Shown here in pieces: positions 10,693 through 23,194 of a stretch of DNA of 64,000 nt (the stretch's first letter is position 1; every line of letters begins with the position of its first letter). Under the pieces are notes generated by a model. It did no database searches. It was not told the origin of the DNA and saw nothing but the letters and a program-made list of their open reading frames with translations. The position numbers were made by a program, and so were the translations under genes. The DNA is from Ascochyta rabiei (taxonomy: Eukaryota > Ascomycota > Dothideomycetes > Pleosporales > Didymellaceae), in NCBI RefSeq assembly GCF_004011695.2, contig NC_082408.1, positions 1,597,501 to 1,661,500 on the forward strand. The letters run 5' to 3'.

Positions 10693-10743
10693 CTGCTCCA
10701 TATTAGTACGATACATAATAAGTAAAGGTAGGGCTTGACATAC
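10693..10743 (-). other. Putative 5' UTR intron of the nuclear-protein gene
   Basis: 51 nt on the minus strand: GTATGT donor, TACTAAT branch point and CAG acceptor, ending about 30 nt before the ATG. Splice signals are as good as those of the coding introns here. Confidence 0.6.
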
Positions 10744-10918
10744 CTGGTGCTGAGGTTTTCTACCCAATTGTAACGGAGCTTTCAAAGCGAAAAGATGCGA
10801 CCAATAAAGTGTTAGTAGGCGCTGAGCGTGTTGTGGAGCGGTGCAGCAGAGGAGCAATAACAATCAGGGCCAGGGCTAGCATCTCCAGAGGGGACCCTCC
10901 CGAGACGAGTCGTATGTT

Positions 10919-10965
10919 CTGAAGAGGAAGTGTGCATAAGTGGGGCGTACTGAAGCGGAACATAC
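10919..10965 (-). other. Second putative 5' UTR intron
   Basis: 47 nt, GTATGT donor and a pyrimidine-rich TTCCTCTTCAG acceptor. It has no clear branch point, so support is weaker than for the intron nearer the start. If real, transcription starts beyond 10965. Confidence 0.45.
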
Positions 10966-13900
10966 CTTTTGATCGTGGAAGAGGCAGGGGCGCGAGTGAG
11001 GTGGGAGGCGGGAGTGGAGGCGAAGGAAAAGCCGTGTTGTCGCGTGTAAACACCAAAGGGGCAGGCTAGTCTGCTGACCAGATTGAACTCACGATCACGC
11101 TGGCAACGGTGCGCTCGCCTCCAGATGCGTACAGCAGAATGGGGCTGCCAAGGCCACGCCTATGTGCTGAGTGTGCGGACTGCAATCTCGACGTGAAAGA
11201 CGACTGAGCTGCGCAGAGAGCTCCAGAGACTCAAGAGCTAATTGTCTGGAGTACAATAGCTCTTTCGTCAAGCTGCCTGAGCTTGCTAGTGTGGGGCTGG
11301 ATAAGGCAAACGTGCGGAGGCAACTAGCGCGATGGGAAATGGAAAGAGCAGGAGAGCTCGACCGCGGCATCCGTCTGTGAGCACTCGACGCGGGGCTAGA
11401 AATAAGTGACGCGCAGGTCTCTACAAGTCAAGATGACAATGCAAAGAGCTGGGCAACAAAGCCTGCGTCGACTCGTATCAAAACCTCTAGGAAGGATAAT
11501 GACCAGACTAGACAGTGAAGGTGGTGACTATGACAGTGTCAGACTTGCGCAAAATAGGAGCACATTGAAGGAGCTGAAGGAAGCTTACCTCCGAGTTTCT
11601 GTACGGCTGTAGGTAGTTTCCCCACTGCTGGTAGGACTGTCCGACGCGCGGTATCCAGGTGAGAGAGCGAGGCGCCGCTTGGCTGAGCTGTTTGATGCTG
11701 AAGATGCGTGGCTTGCAAGTTGCGCCAAAGTTGACGCCTTCTGTATCTTGCTCAAGTGGACAGAGAGTGGGGGAGTGATGGGTGGGAGTTCCAGATATAC
11801 GTGGAGTGCTGGACTGGATCACGTGCGCGGCGTGTTCACCGCGGATTGGCGAGCGACGCCCAAAGGGGTGGGTCCAAGGATCGGCACTCGAAGCCTAGGG
11901 CGACTGACAGGTAACAGAGATCTAGACAGGGCTTTTGGCTTCGAGATTCGGCAGTAACTTCTGCGTGTCCGGAAGAGGAGATAGCGGGTTTAGATAGTAA
12001 CCAGCTCTCTACGCGTGATCGCCAAGGGAGATCTTGCGTATAAGCCGAGCAGACAGAGTATGTTTCGAGCTGTGTACGCCTTGTCGGAGTACCTTTAGGA
12101 AAAGACTGTGTATGCTGGGGTGTCTTGGTCTAGGTGCTGGACACATCAATACTACCTTGGCTGAGCTCAGGGTAGCGGGTTGCGAAGGAAAACCAAACAA
12201 GACTTACTAAAAGTTGAAGTCGTAAACGAGAAATTGCAACTTGCTTAAGGATACAGCATGAGAAAATGAATGACAAAACAAGCTTGACAGAAAGGAACAG
12301 CGGAAAAAATCTGGCACACTGATAACGAAAGCCGCAACCATACATTACCCCGTCATGGTCATGGGTGTGTATTGGTGAGGTCCCAACGCACACACTTGAC
12401 TTCCAAAGTAAGATTGGAGCTTTAATGATGAACTCGTGCGCCATTCTTATTGCTACATGTCAATAACCTTGCAAGGCGGAGTTGGACGCAACTGGTGAGC
12501 GGAAATCGAGCGCAGCAGGTTGTATTGATACGCAGGGCCGAATAGTACATGTACTTATTGTACAACTGTGGGGTCGGAGATGTGAAGCCCTTTTATTTTC
12601 GAGGAGCTGCTTAACGACTTCCGGTTCTCGGTTGACAGAAGTGACGACGCCGAAGGTTCAATGACTGAACAAGTCGAAGTTTTTGACGGTGCCACTGCAG
12701 ATCAGTAGAGGTGATCAAGGTCAGACACAGCTGGCGATTGACAAGCCGACAAGCTTTGTTGCGCGATGCTTCACGTTGGCTGAACATGAACAGTACCTGG
12801 CCCTTGGCCGACGTCCAATTACACTGTGGTTCCTGGGTACGAGAAGACGTATAGCTGCTTCAGTCCGGTTGTGTCCAATGTCTTGAGATAGATATTGAAT
12901 GTACCAATAAGAGGGCGATTCTTTTATTACTTTCGTAAGTGAGGACGCTTTTACCGGAAAAAGAGTAAGCTGGATAAATCAGCATGCTCAATTCACCTGT
13001 GAGTGGTAATACTGAGGTACTAAGAGTAATTCGATGCTCATGGCCTAAGCGCGTACGATGGCTTGTCACATGGAAAACTTAGCAAGGCCTTGTCGTAGTA
13101 ACCCTTTGAAGAGCGCTTGTCTGTCTCGTCGCTTCAACAAGCTCACCGTGACATCGAACAGCACCCAAATGCCCCTTGGATGTTAGATGCGTGCCCAAGA
13201 TGCCTGATCACCTGTCGAAGATACCGAGACATGTAAGGGGCGAGAGCCTGCGACTGTGTTGTCAACGCATCCCGTAATACTCGGGTTCGGCTTCGCAGAG
13301 TGCATAGTCTCCAGGAGAGGTAGCTGAGCTCTTGTATACACGATCCGCGACGAGACATGTCCTTTGCGTGACCCAGGGGCACCATTGAGCGTTCGAAATT
13401 ACTTCTTGGGGCTGGCAGTCACAAGCACGGGTCTCGACGCGTCTGCGAGGGTCTCGTTTGGCTGCTGCAGGTAGCTGCATTGTGTACGAACATGTAGTTC
13501 AGAGGCTCTGGTCTGGATACCATACCCTGCCAACTTTGCGAATGGCGTCTGAGGTGGCGCTTGAAGCAGTTGTGTGGAAGTACTGTGTATGTGAGCTGTT
13601 CTGCGCCAGTCAGCTTCGAGGGGCAGTTGAGTTGCTGTGAGGTTAAGGTTGAGGGAGCTAAAATGGGCGTGCGTGCGGGCAGGACAACGGAAAGGAACCC
13701 TTCGCTTGGCACCACGCTGCCGCTGAAGCAAGGCAACATGTTCACAAAGGCATTCCTGAGAACTGCAATGGCTGGTATATCAATGTCATTGAGACCATGA
13801 AGCTATCTGTACAAATGTGAGCTCTTGTGCTCATAGTGAAGTGCTGTGATCGGGGGCGATGCTTACCTATACCTCGAACCAGCTTGCCTGTGCACCCTTG

Positions 13901-16900
13901 ATGATGTCCAATCCCATTCAAATAGCTCGCGCCCTGCGTGCAACTATGAAGCTACCTAAACCCCCTTCCCCACACCATCACGCAAGGTGTCTGGTTGTGT
14001 TCCCGCATCGAGGCAAGTCCTCGTGCACATTGAACGAACCGAGGAACAAACGTCTTAGCGTAGAGCCTTGCATGATGATCTTACTCATCGAGGTCTTATC
14101 GACGCTGTGCTCCGCTCATCCTCGAGCTCATTGCTGGCGACCTTGGGGGCTGGTTTTCGCGATAGCACGCCGTCGAGTCTGTTTGCACGTTGAATGTGCC
14201 CCCCTCCACCCAGTCGCTTCCTCGCCCCCTCTACCTTCAACACCACCGCCACTCAAACATGTCCATATGCCGACAGCCTCGACGTGTAGAGCTACCACAC
14301 GCTTCTGATGTTGATCGATAGAAAGCGCGGCCAACCTCGATCCCGTTTTGCTGAGACGCGACGTTCTTGCACCGCTCAAAACCTCTTTTCGAATCGGCTA
14401 CCCGACCGACCGCAACCACCACCACGGCGCGTACTCAACGGAACGAACACTTGTTCTTCATTCAGAGCATGGAGCCCCTCGAATGAGAGAGTGGGTGTAT
14501 CTCTCACGCCTGCAGAGCTGCGTAGCTGCGTAGCAATTCGGCTTCCGCAGCATCACCTACCAACCCCGCTCTTCTACACGACAGCATCCAGGGGGCTTGC
14601 AAGCCAACACAGGACGCCATGGGATACGCAATGCCTGCGCTGAGACTGGCTAGGATGGGCAGGAAGAAATTGCTTCGAGCGCACTACTTTCCTGAGCGCA
14701 GGGGCTGGCAATGCAACGTCCATCTGCAGATATCCACAAGACGAAGGGAACTTGTTTGCTCTTGCTGAGCTGCAGTGCAACCAGTATGCTCGTATTGGCA
14801 TCTGGGTGGGGACATCGTACGGCTGGCATATCATGCGGGCATCGGACGTAGGCGTACATCTTGGTATGAGTAGCTCTGCTGATGGCGTTGCCACTCTGAG
14901 GCACAGCCAAAGAGCGCCGACTGATGTACAAAAGACCCACTGCATCGTATGGGCCTTGGATGATGAAGTACATCGTGGTGGTACACGCGGCTGCCGACAG
15001 GCTTGACCGCTACTTGCAAGCAACACCCGGCATGGATCCCAAGATCGACATTTCGGAGCAAGCTGGGTGCACGCAATGACCAAAGGCGACTTTTCTTGCT
15101 CAATGCGTACGCGAACCGGATGTGTCTGCGCTATGCAACCGAATACTTGTTATCGACTCTCCGTTACGAAGGTGTCGCACCCTGTCGTGTGCATGCCTGG
15201 TGCCGTCGTAGCGATTCGAATTGAAGACATGGTCGCATGGTTTGCTGGTGGCAGATGCGTCCCGTTCGCATGGACAGCCTGGTAAAGACTTTCGTTATCT
15301 GGTACCAGCACCATGGAATTGCTAAATCACCTCCGAGGACATCCGACCCTCGGGATGGATTTCATGGCAGCATCTACGTGGTTTCTGACAACCGCTTATC
15401 AAGGACTGCAACATGTCTTGTCGTCCAGACCAGATATCGTCTTGGAACTTTCCCGCCTGGCCGGTTGTGAATGTTTGTCTTGTCCAAGATTCGAAGGTTC
15501 GAGGGACGCTGCAGTATTGCCGCGTTACACATACATGCCGCAGGTCGATGGTAAGGAGCAACATAAAGGTGTTTTACACACCCGCATGTTCTCCCTTTAT
15601 GTTCGTCAACGGGACGGATGAGAACGGTTCATCGACTCTCCGAAAATGACTGCGTTTGTCGCTCATGACGTGTGTATATCCATCTGCACACAATGGCAGA
15701 CAACCTTCGTGCCAAACTTCAAACATTCTTCAGTAACAGTTGAAACATTGCCGTTGCTTGGCGATCAACATCCATGCTCCAGATGTCGAACAGCAATCGT
15801 GGAGGCGTCTTCATGATGGTTGCACGCATTTGTTCATCGCATTTCCCGAACCCTGGACGCCGACCAGAGGGTACTCGGCTAGCCAGAGTCTGGTAAGACT
15901 GCGGGAACATGTTCAGAGATGCGTTCTGTCGAAAACTATTAGCTGGCTCTTCTCTTACTTGAACGCCTACCTCAAGGTCTTGGTTCACGGACAACCTCAA
16001 CGCATGCTTCGACCTTCAATCTCCGGTCGGTGCTGTTAGGAGGCAGCAGTGCTTCAAATTCACATGCATCGGCTTTTGTGTGGCCACCTCTTAGACATCC
16101 TCGTCGCGCCAGCGTGCCAACTCGACTGTTCAGCCAAAGCTGCGCAAGGGATGTGACTTTGCAGTTGAGTTGATCTGTAGACAGCGGCTCATAATAGCCT
16201 GCCTTCTGTCATCTTGTCGCTCAAGACGTAATTATTCTCAGCACGTTACCGCCGCTGTACTTCCGTTGTCGTAGGCGCGCCCAGCTTACATACGAAGAAG
16301 AGGTCACGGATGGGGTGGGGTGTGAGCGCTTGACCGACAAGTCGGGTGACCGCTTGCGAAAGATGGTTACTGCTCCATCATTTGCATGCTGTCCGTATGC
16401 CCTTGGCCTTGCACGATAGTGTTTATGGTTGCTGCTCGTCCGGACATTCAGCTCGATGATGCCGCCTGCGTTGCTTGCTCGCATGTTCCATGCAACTGAT
16501 CCTTTACAGAGTGTTTGTAGGACATTGCCGAACACTCGAAGCTAACTGGGGTGAGGTCGAGCCTCTCGAAGACTTTGGGTCGCCATAGGCTGCAATGCGC
16601 ATGCGCAGATCTACCGTTTCGCAGGTACTGGTCTTGTCCCGTCACTCGGCACCGTGGTCTTGGCCCTTGGGGAGGTATACTATCTCAGCTTACGCCTGAT
16701 GCTCCAAGAGCTAGGGTGCTTTCGAATGTACGTTGTGCGTGGAGCTTGCGCCGGAGATGTCACCAGGGCTCGTCGCCAATGAGATTGCTTTGTCCTTCGC
16801 CGTGGTCTACCGCAAGGTTGGGAGTAGTGATGGCGCCCGTGGGCCCGAGGTTGAGGTATCCTGGACCTGTGTCACGTTAGCTTTCTGCTCTCTTCCGCCA

Positions 16901-17740
16901 TCAGTATACTCTGCTCGTACAGAACCAGGAATACAGTGGAGAAAGCTACCTGTGAGAGCTTGAGACCAGATCCGTGGTTCTTCAAACAAGCCGAGAATGT
17001 CAACGGAGTGCGAAATACCACTGTCATCACCAACGATGGATTGTATCCGCTTCATGGGTCTCCTCGCGATTGCTGCTGTTGTCGTTGTTATGGTGGTGGG
17101 CGGAGGGGTAGGGAGCCTCCCGCGCGGACCTCACCACCATGAGTAGCGCCAACACGAGGACACTCCTCAACGCAGAGTCGCAGCGGGAGGCTAAGGTATG
17201 CGCAAGCAATCCTTCTAGTCGAATAAGCCATGATTTCCTGAGAAGCGCATCAACAGATTCAGGGACAGCTGCAGCAAACAAGTCCTTTGGATGAAGTTGG
17301 TTTGGTGTGCTTTGCAGCAAACATGCCGGTCATCAGCCTTACTACAGTCGCAACTTAGAACACCTCCATACAAGGGTCTACTGTGTATGTCAAAAGCTTC
17401 AACGCGGTATGACGTACTGAGGGGCTACGTCTCGATCAATGGGAAGAAAACGCTCGAACCTCAAGTGCAAATTGCTCTCATGAGACAATCATAAGAGTGG
17501 GCATCAAGCTCAGTGTCTATGGAGAGTACGGGGCACATGAGACACTGCACATGGTCCAATGCCATGCTGGCCCTTTGCAGGCTTGTGCTGGGTCACTGGT
17601 GCACATCCCTCGCTGCTGTCACCTCACGAGAAGAGCCCCTACGTCAGACTCATCTCGTCGCGCTGAAGCTGGAGGCATCGTCAACAACATCAATCCGCCT
17701 CTGTTACGTCAAGGTTGATGGGCTATATATTAAGTTATAT
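10966..17740. other. Gene-poor stretch A
   Basis: About 6.8 kb in which all ORFs are short (at most about 170 codons), overlap on both strands and lack fungal-type codon bias or joinable splice sites. I recognise no protein family and no transposon remnants by motif. Base composition is balanced, without the extreme AT shift of heavy RIP. It may hold the distal promoter of the nuclear-protein gene, unrecognised non-coding transcripts or decayed repeats. Confidence 0.5.
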
Positions 17741-17751
17741 TCAGAGTGTTT

Positions 17752-17786
17752 TTACCAGCGGTCGGATGGCACCCGGCCGCTGGTAA
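17752..17786. repeat. 10-bp perfect inverted repeat (hairpin)
   Basis: TTACCAGCGG at 17752-17761 and its reverse complement CCGCTGGTAA at 17777-17786, separated by 15 bp. It abuts the tRNA-like sequence that follows and may be the head of the same element. Confidence 0.9.
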
Positions 17787-17880
17787 CTCTAACAAATACT
17801 CGCTAACACTTGACAGGTCTTGAGTTCGATTCTCTGTTGGCAGAGGTATCGAATTTCCACCCCCAGGCAGGTTTTTTTTT
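17781..17880 (+). mobile_element. tRNA-Val(AAC)-like relic, possible SINE
   Basis: From 17781 the sequence runs TGGT..., then ACTCGCTAACACTTGAC, AGGTC and a T-arm/B-box GAGTTCGATTC (17822-17832). The order anticodon arm with AAC in the loop, variable AGGTC, then TTCGAT copies the 3' two-thirds of eukaryotic tRNA-Val(AAC). The anticodon and T stems are partly broken and no complete acceptor stem is visible, so it cannot be a working tRNA. A T9 run at 17872-17880 would serve as a Pol III terminator. A tRNA head, extra body and terminator are the parts of a SINE. An isolated tRNA pseudogene is the alternative. Confidence 0.45.
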
Positions 17881-18470
17881 GTCTTTTGCTGCTATTGCAA
17901 CACCAACGCAGCCCCAGTGATCGCATTATATCTTGTGCCACTCACATGCAGTGGAAGGCGTCGTCATGTCTCAGATGCTTCACTTTTACTGCTGGGAGAG
18001 CCTTTGGAGGCCCTCCAGAGCTATTCGGGTTACGAGCGAGCCCTGGGTAATGAATATTCATGATACCTTTGCATGGACCGGCATGATTGCTGAAGTGGCT
18101 TCATGCAGGCTCTCATGCCTTCAGCAGCGACACCATGTGATTTGTGACACGAATTAGGGTGCTCAGCTTGTTCAAAGTCAAGCCTGAGCTGAATAGCTCT
18201 GTCAGACACGTGGATCAAGGCTTCAGAGGTGACATGCATAACACTTCTTTGAGTGGGCATCTATGAGCTTCACGAGCTTATGTTCCTAGCAGTTGGGGTT
18301 ACAGCTTCTTCCCGGCGTGGTTTGCTTGCATTCAGAAGCAACAGCTCGCTCACATTCTGTCTCGTATTCCCCGTCTACGTCTTCACTGCCATCTTTTTAT
18401 TCGTTGCCAATCACTTCTCTCTCAATTCTGTCCTTGTCTTCGTCTGCTTTCTTCAGTCCCTTTTCGCGTT
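17881..18470. other. Spacer downstream of the orphan gene
   Basis: 590 bp without a credible ORF. The part next to 18471 is rich in TCT/CTT on the plus strand. Nothing else stands out. Confidence 0.4.
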
Positions 18471-19230
18471 CTACTCCTCCTCGTTGTCTTCCGGACAAAG
18501 ACTAACAACGCGAGCGATCACCTCTCGAACTCTTGCTGTCACGTCGTAGTCGAGATCCAAAAGCGTGAAGCTTCCAGTGACGACTTTGCCTTCCAGGCCC
18601 GACCAGCTCCCCTTTTGCACATGGTATTCAGCCTCGGACGAGAACCCCGAGAGGATGACGCGCTGTTCTCCATTCGTGGCGCGCTGCTCTTCAGTCAAGA
18701 CGTGACCAGACCAATCTCTCAGCCAGCATGTCCGCGCCAGATCAACGTGCAGCTTCAGTCGAAGCTGGGTGTACGTAAGGAGTAGGCGTATCTGCCATGC
18801 GAGTGCCCGGATGGCTTTCTTGGCGCGGCGGCCCCACTTCTGCTGTGAGAGAAGTCAGCACGTGGTAAGGTGCATCCGGTTTGCTATGCGCTCCACGTAC
18901 CTCAAGCTTCGTGTCTGGATGGGCCCCCACCAGCGCCAACATATCCTCTTCTGAAACCCGGTCTGGGTCTCCGTAGACGCCGATAAATTCCTCCACCCTC
19001 TCGCGAGCTTCATCTTCTCGTGTCAAGTACTTGTCGATGTCTTGCTGCAACGCGTGGCAGAGCAGAATGCCGCCAACTTCCTTCCACCGAACAGCTGCGA
19101 ACTCTGCCGACAAGCTTCTGGCAGTTGCTCCGCGCCGGCTCCTTCTCTCCCAGATCTTGCTCTCGCGCAGCGCCACAGACCGCGCGATGGCGTCCTCGCC
19201 GACGTCAACGTCCGTTGCGGTCTTGAGCAT
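18471..19230 (-). CDS. Two-exon orphan gene, unknown function
   Basis: Exons 19230..18901 and 18842..18471 give 233 residues. The 58-nt intron has a GTACGT donor, CTGAC branch and CACAG acceptor and is in phase 0, which makes chance assembly unlikely. The protein is charged: a helical Arg/Glu-rich first half (WERRSRRGATARS), a central basic segment KWGRRAKKAIRAL, and a second half alternating hydrophobic and polar residues, ending in the acidic tail PEDNEEE. There is no signal peptide, membrane segment or known motif. The start is the first ATG of the frame; a CAG lies directly before it, so an upstream exon is possible. It stands alone between two gene-poor stretches and may be lineage-specific. 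Confidence 0.65.
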
Positions 19231-22200
19231 CTGGTGAAGGTGGCAGCGAGGGGCGGCGTAGAGCGTCGGAGATGCACAGAAGATGAATTCCGAAGTTGTA
19301 TGGGTTTGCTAAGAACCGTGTCTACACGGTTGCTGTATTTGAAGAGAGTTGGTGTTGTGCGTTGTGGTGCTGCCTGGATGGGGGTGAAGCTCGCGAGTTG
19401 GTTTCGACAGAAATTCCTCCGCGCACGGAGTTTGCAAGCAGTAACGCAGCACATCAATATCTAGGCGCCAAAGACGCAAAGGAGTGCTGGAAGGCATTGG
19501 TAGAGAGAAAGAGAGACTTGTGTGATGGCGAATTATCAACCTACCTTCGAATCTCCTAATTAGCAGCATGGAAAGCATAGAAGGCAAATCACTCTGCAAC
19601 AGATATCGAGCTCCACCATACCATAAACAGTGACCTTGTCTGAGATGGTTTGTTAGCCTTGTTTCACGACCTTCTTCTCTCCAGCAATTTCACAGAATTA
19701 CAATCACAACATTTCTCTCAGCTGCAAATTCTCACACTATACCATAGCTCGCCTTCATCTCCTCTTCCCGCAAGCTCAAGCATTCTGCACACACTCTGCC
19801 CTCAGTTTATCTCTCTTTCTCTTGGACTCCCCCGCTACAATGTTTAGAGCACAACAGTCTAGGTGGAGTTGGATGTGATCAGGAAATATTACTGACAACA
19901 CATTCGCCGCCACTCTGTTTGTTGTTAATGTACTAACCCTTTCCCTTTACTTCAACTTTTTTTTTACATTCGGAAAAGAGCAAACTTAAAAGAGACTTTG
20001 GCCACCACATCGTCTTGAATTACTTGGTGATGAAGTTCTTCCTTGTCAGGGGATACCTTGTAGTAAGCGACTGGGCTTGACAGCGTGACATTGTGGCGCG
20101 CAGTTTGCCTGGAGACCATTAACGATGGAGACATGGTTGGGCGTCATCTCATGGATTCTTGTATAGCCATTACAGCGTTGCAGAGAGAGGTTTTTATTGT
20201 GAGAAATGGCAATGTATGTCTCTGATAGCTATACATGTCGGGGGTCGACACCGAAACCAGCGATGCTCTGCTCCGCTAATAAAAGTCTCCTAGACAGTGT
20301 TCCATGGAGATTTTTTTTATGCTGCTTTGACGTTTTCGAGCTTAGATCAAGATCAGGAACAGAATTTGTGTGAAGGGACCAGAACTGTGAAATCTATATA
20401 TGAACCAAGTACATGTAGACAATCTTTATAAAATTGATAAGGTAGAGAGGGGAGCTGCTATCAGTCAGTATGGATAAGCCAAGCCACGTAGGCACACGTC
20501 ATGATGTAGCCGCGAGGCCTTTCTAGATTTGTTTCTGGGAAGAGTAAGAAATCGACAAATCTGATCTGAAGAGCAAAGCATCACACTGAGTGTGTAGAGA
20601 TCAGCATGCAGTCAAATTAGAGTTGGTCTTGGTTGCACGAGGAAAGTCGGGGAATCGGCCCATCGGGTGCGGGCCGTCGGCAATACAATACGCACGCTAG
20701 CGCTAAGGCCACTGCTTGTATTTAGCCATCCGAACAACGTCAGTCCTTCATTAGCTGCTTACGGCGATTCATCATTACCTCTAGAACGCCGAGCTGAATA
20801 TGCTTGACCTTCCTCACATCCCATTGTTGGTGCCATGTCGCCTTTCGTACCTACGCTGCACGACTTTGACAGCGCCCGCACGATCCTCGCATCATTACGC
20901 CTTCCAAACGAGCTATCACTATGTATCATGGACGAGGCTCGTTATTGGGTCCAGGTCTAGACAAGCTCGAGAGAGCACATTGTTCTTATAGATGCGGTTG
21001 GTCGCTAGACTATTATTCAGCCGCGTACCTGTGCCTCTACCTGCCAGCGTATCACAGGCTTCATCGACCCCATCTGAAGATCCGAGAAATCGAATTCACG
21101 ATAGTAAGCCATAACCAACAATAGACAACGGAATCTATCAGACATCATCTTGATTCGAAGCTTCTATCGTTCGACCAAAGGGGATCCCTCACGTCACCGC
21201 GCCACCTTTTACCGCCAGGGCTTGGGCAGCTACGGGATATGAACCTCAGAGGATATGAACCTCAGGAGAAAAACGTTAGACAGTATATATGCTGCCACAA
21301 TGGCTATGCATTCGAACGGTACGGTCGAGTTGGTACGACGTCCCTCGTTGACTGTAGAACCACAAAGACTCCACTGTGCAGCAATGAGGGAAACGAAGTC
21401 TCAGGGCATCAAAGAAAGTGAGCACTCTTGGTATATTCAAGGCAACGAGGTCGCAAGAGAGGCATCTATCTTCGAAGGTGAAATGATCAAGCGATACAAC
21501 ATCACCAGGGGATGTGAGGCCAATCCTGTACGGACTACCGGTGAAGGGGCAGGAAGTGGAGATGACTTCATCGATACATCGGAACGAGATGACTTGATTT
21601 GTGTGTGGGCACGAGCAAAAGTGAGTTCCACAATCCTTCGATGACTCGATGGTATGATATCCAAAATAGAGCTAAATGAAAGGGCAGAGACAAGGCTGGG
21701 AGAACCATATCCATGGAATTCGGATGGTGATCTGATATATGGTTTAGCTTCTGTCGAAAGCTCACCTCGATCTTTGCATCAGTCCCGAGCAACTCTTCCA
21801 CCCACAAGCAACAAACCGAGACCCTCGATAAAAAAATTGCACTCCAACTAAGGATGCCTGAGACATAAGCAGTGACAGGGGTCTCGAGTCAACCGAATCC
21901 TACGAACGAAAAGAAACATCGGTCTGGGTACCTCGAATGTTAAGATTGTTGCCTCTCAACAATTTTATATCAAGATCCACAGCAGGTTACCGAGGTCAAT
22001 ATCATTGATCCATTTCAGCTCATCTTACTCGCACTGAACGATCAAAGCCACCTGCACTTCGTTGAAGGACCACCCATCATTTCTCTCGGTAGCCCTTACA
22101 GCTTGTGTATGACGGCTGCTCCATGCAACAGAGGTCAAATGCTCCAGACCATATCTGCCGCAGATCTTCCCGCGCTCAGTTTAGTCACTGGCGTGGGAAT

Positions 22201-22612
22201 CGTGGCGGAAGATTGCGCGCTATGGCAACAGTACCCACTGCAGTGCCAGCAAGGTTAATGCGTCCACACTAGACCAAACTACCCCTAGTACTCCGACGCC
22301 AGCCTTTAGCTCGTGCTTTCGCAATACGCCCGGCACCCTCCTTGTGTTCTTCGGGCTTGTTCTTCGACCTTGGCATACTGCCTCATCTTGTTGGCGCGCA
22401 CGGCGGCTGTCCTCAGCTTGGATCGTGTTTGCCTTGCCAACCACCTTTGCTTATGCTTATACCTTCGATCTTAGGCGTGCGTCGCATCTAGCATCACGCA
22501 ACAACTATCTTACGCTTATGCTCTTTGGCTTCTCGTGTGCCTGCAGAGTTTAGCATGGAATCAGTGAGAGCTCAAGCGAGACGGTTGCAACTGAGAAACG
22601 CAAGGATCCACA
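19231..22612. other. Gene-poor stretch B, first part
   Basis: 3.4 kb with only short, unbiased ORFs. It contains a 16-bp tandem duplication of GGATATGAACCTCAGA type at 21236-21267 and several A/T-rich patches (19940-20000, 20395-20450). No gene or element was identified. Confidence 0.45.
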
Positions 22613-23194
22613 ATGGATAACAGACTGTCACGATCGTGTCTTGCACCCGGTTCACACTTTCTGGCATTCAACGACGATACTCCTTGCCAACCTGTAGTGG
22701 GTTTTGATCACACCTGCTTAGGCTCTCGGCGTATATTTGCATTTCTACTTAGCCCTTACGCATTGCAAACTGCGACGCATACTCGTGGGCGCGAATGGTG
22801 TATTGCCCCAGCATCAGCGGATTGGATTTGTTCTCTGCCGTCAATGTTTCCTACATGTGGATTTCATGTCAAGACTGCGACAGAACAACCTGCATCCCCG
22901 CTATTACGTCGTGCTGTTGACAAATGGCAGCTGTTCGACCTGCCGACGAACCTCTATCAACACCGTTTTTACATTTACCAGGATGGTGGCTGTGTCGTTT
23001 TGGCCATGAAGTGTGATCTGAAGACCAAACACCCTTCTGCAACTATCGCAACCCTCGTCGCATTCGATAGTAGCTCTGTAGCGCCTGAGCAGGAGCCATA
23101 CAAGACCTTGCATGCGTCCTATATCTTGTCGTACGTAGCGAGTTGTACGGGGTACTCCGAAGATGGAAGATCCAGTGTTTTTCTAGGGTCGTAA
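22613..23194 (+). CDS. Unsupported 193-codon ORF
   Basis: ATG-started ORF of 193 codons, the longest in this gene-poor stretch. It has several Cys and aromatic residues (GRREWC-like region absent; best segment is DKWQLFDLPTNLYQHRF), no signal peptide and no recognised domain. Codon use is not C-biased as in the firm genes here. An ORF of this length is borderline by chance in 64 kb, so treat it as a candidate only. Confidence 0.2.
   Translation: MDNRLSRSCLAPGSHFLAFNDDTPCQPVVGFDHTCLGSRRIFAFLLSPYALQTATHTRGREWCIAPASADWICSLPSMFPTCGFHVKTATEQPASPLLRRAVDKWQLFDLPTNLYQHRFYIYQDGGCVVLAMKCDLKTKHPSATIATLVAFDSSSVAPEQEPYKTLHASYILSYVASCTGYSEDGRSSVFLGS

Noticed and set aside
13859..14308. 149-codon ORF in gene-poor stretch A
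   Set aside because: No codon bias, no domain, overlapped by other ORFs of equal quality on the opposite strand.
17781..17855. Functional tRNA-Val
   Set aside because: Broken anticodon and T stems and no complementary acceptor ends; kept only as a relic or SINE candidate.
21255..21644. 129-codon ORF in gene-poor stretch B
   Set aside because: Length expected by chance; begins inside a tandem duplication; no family recognised.
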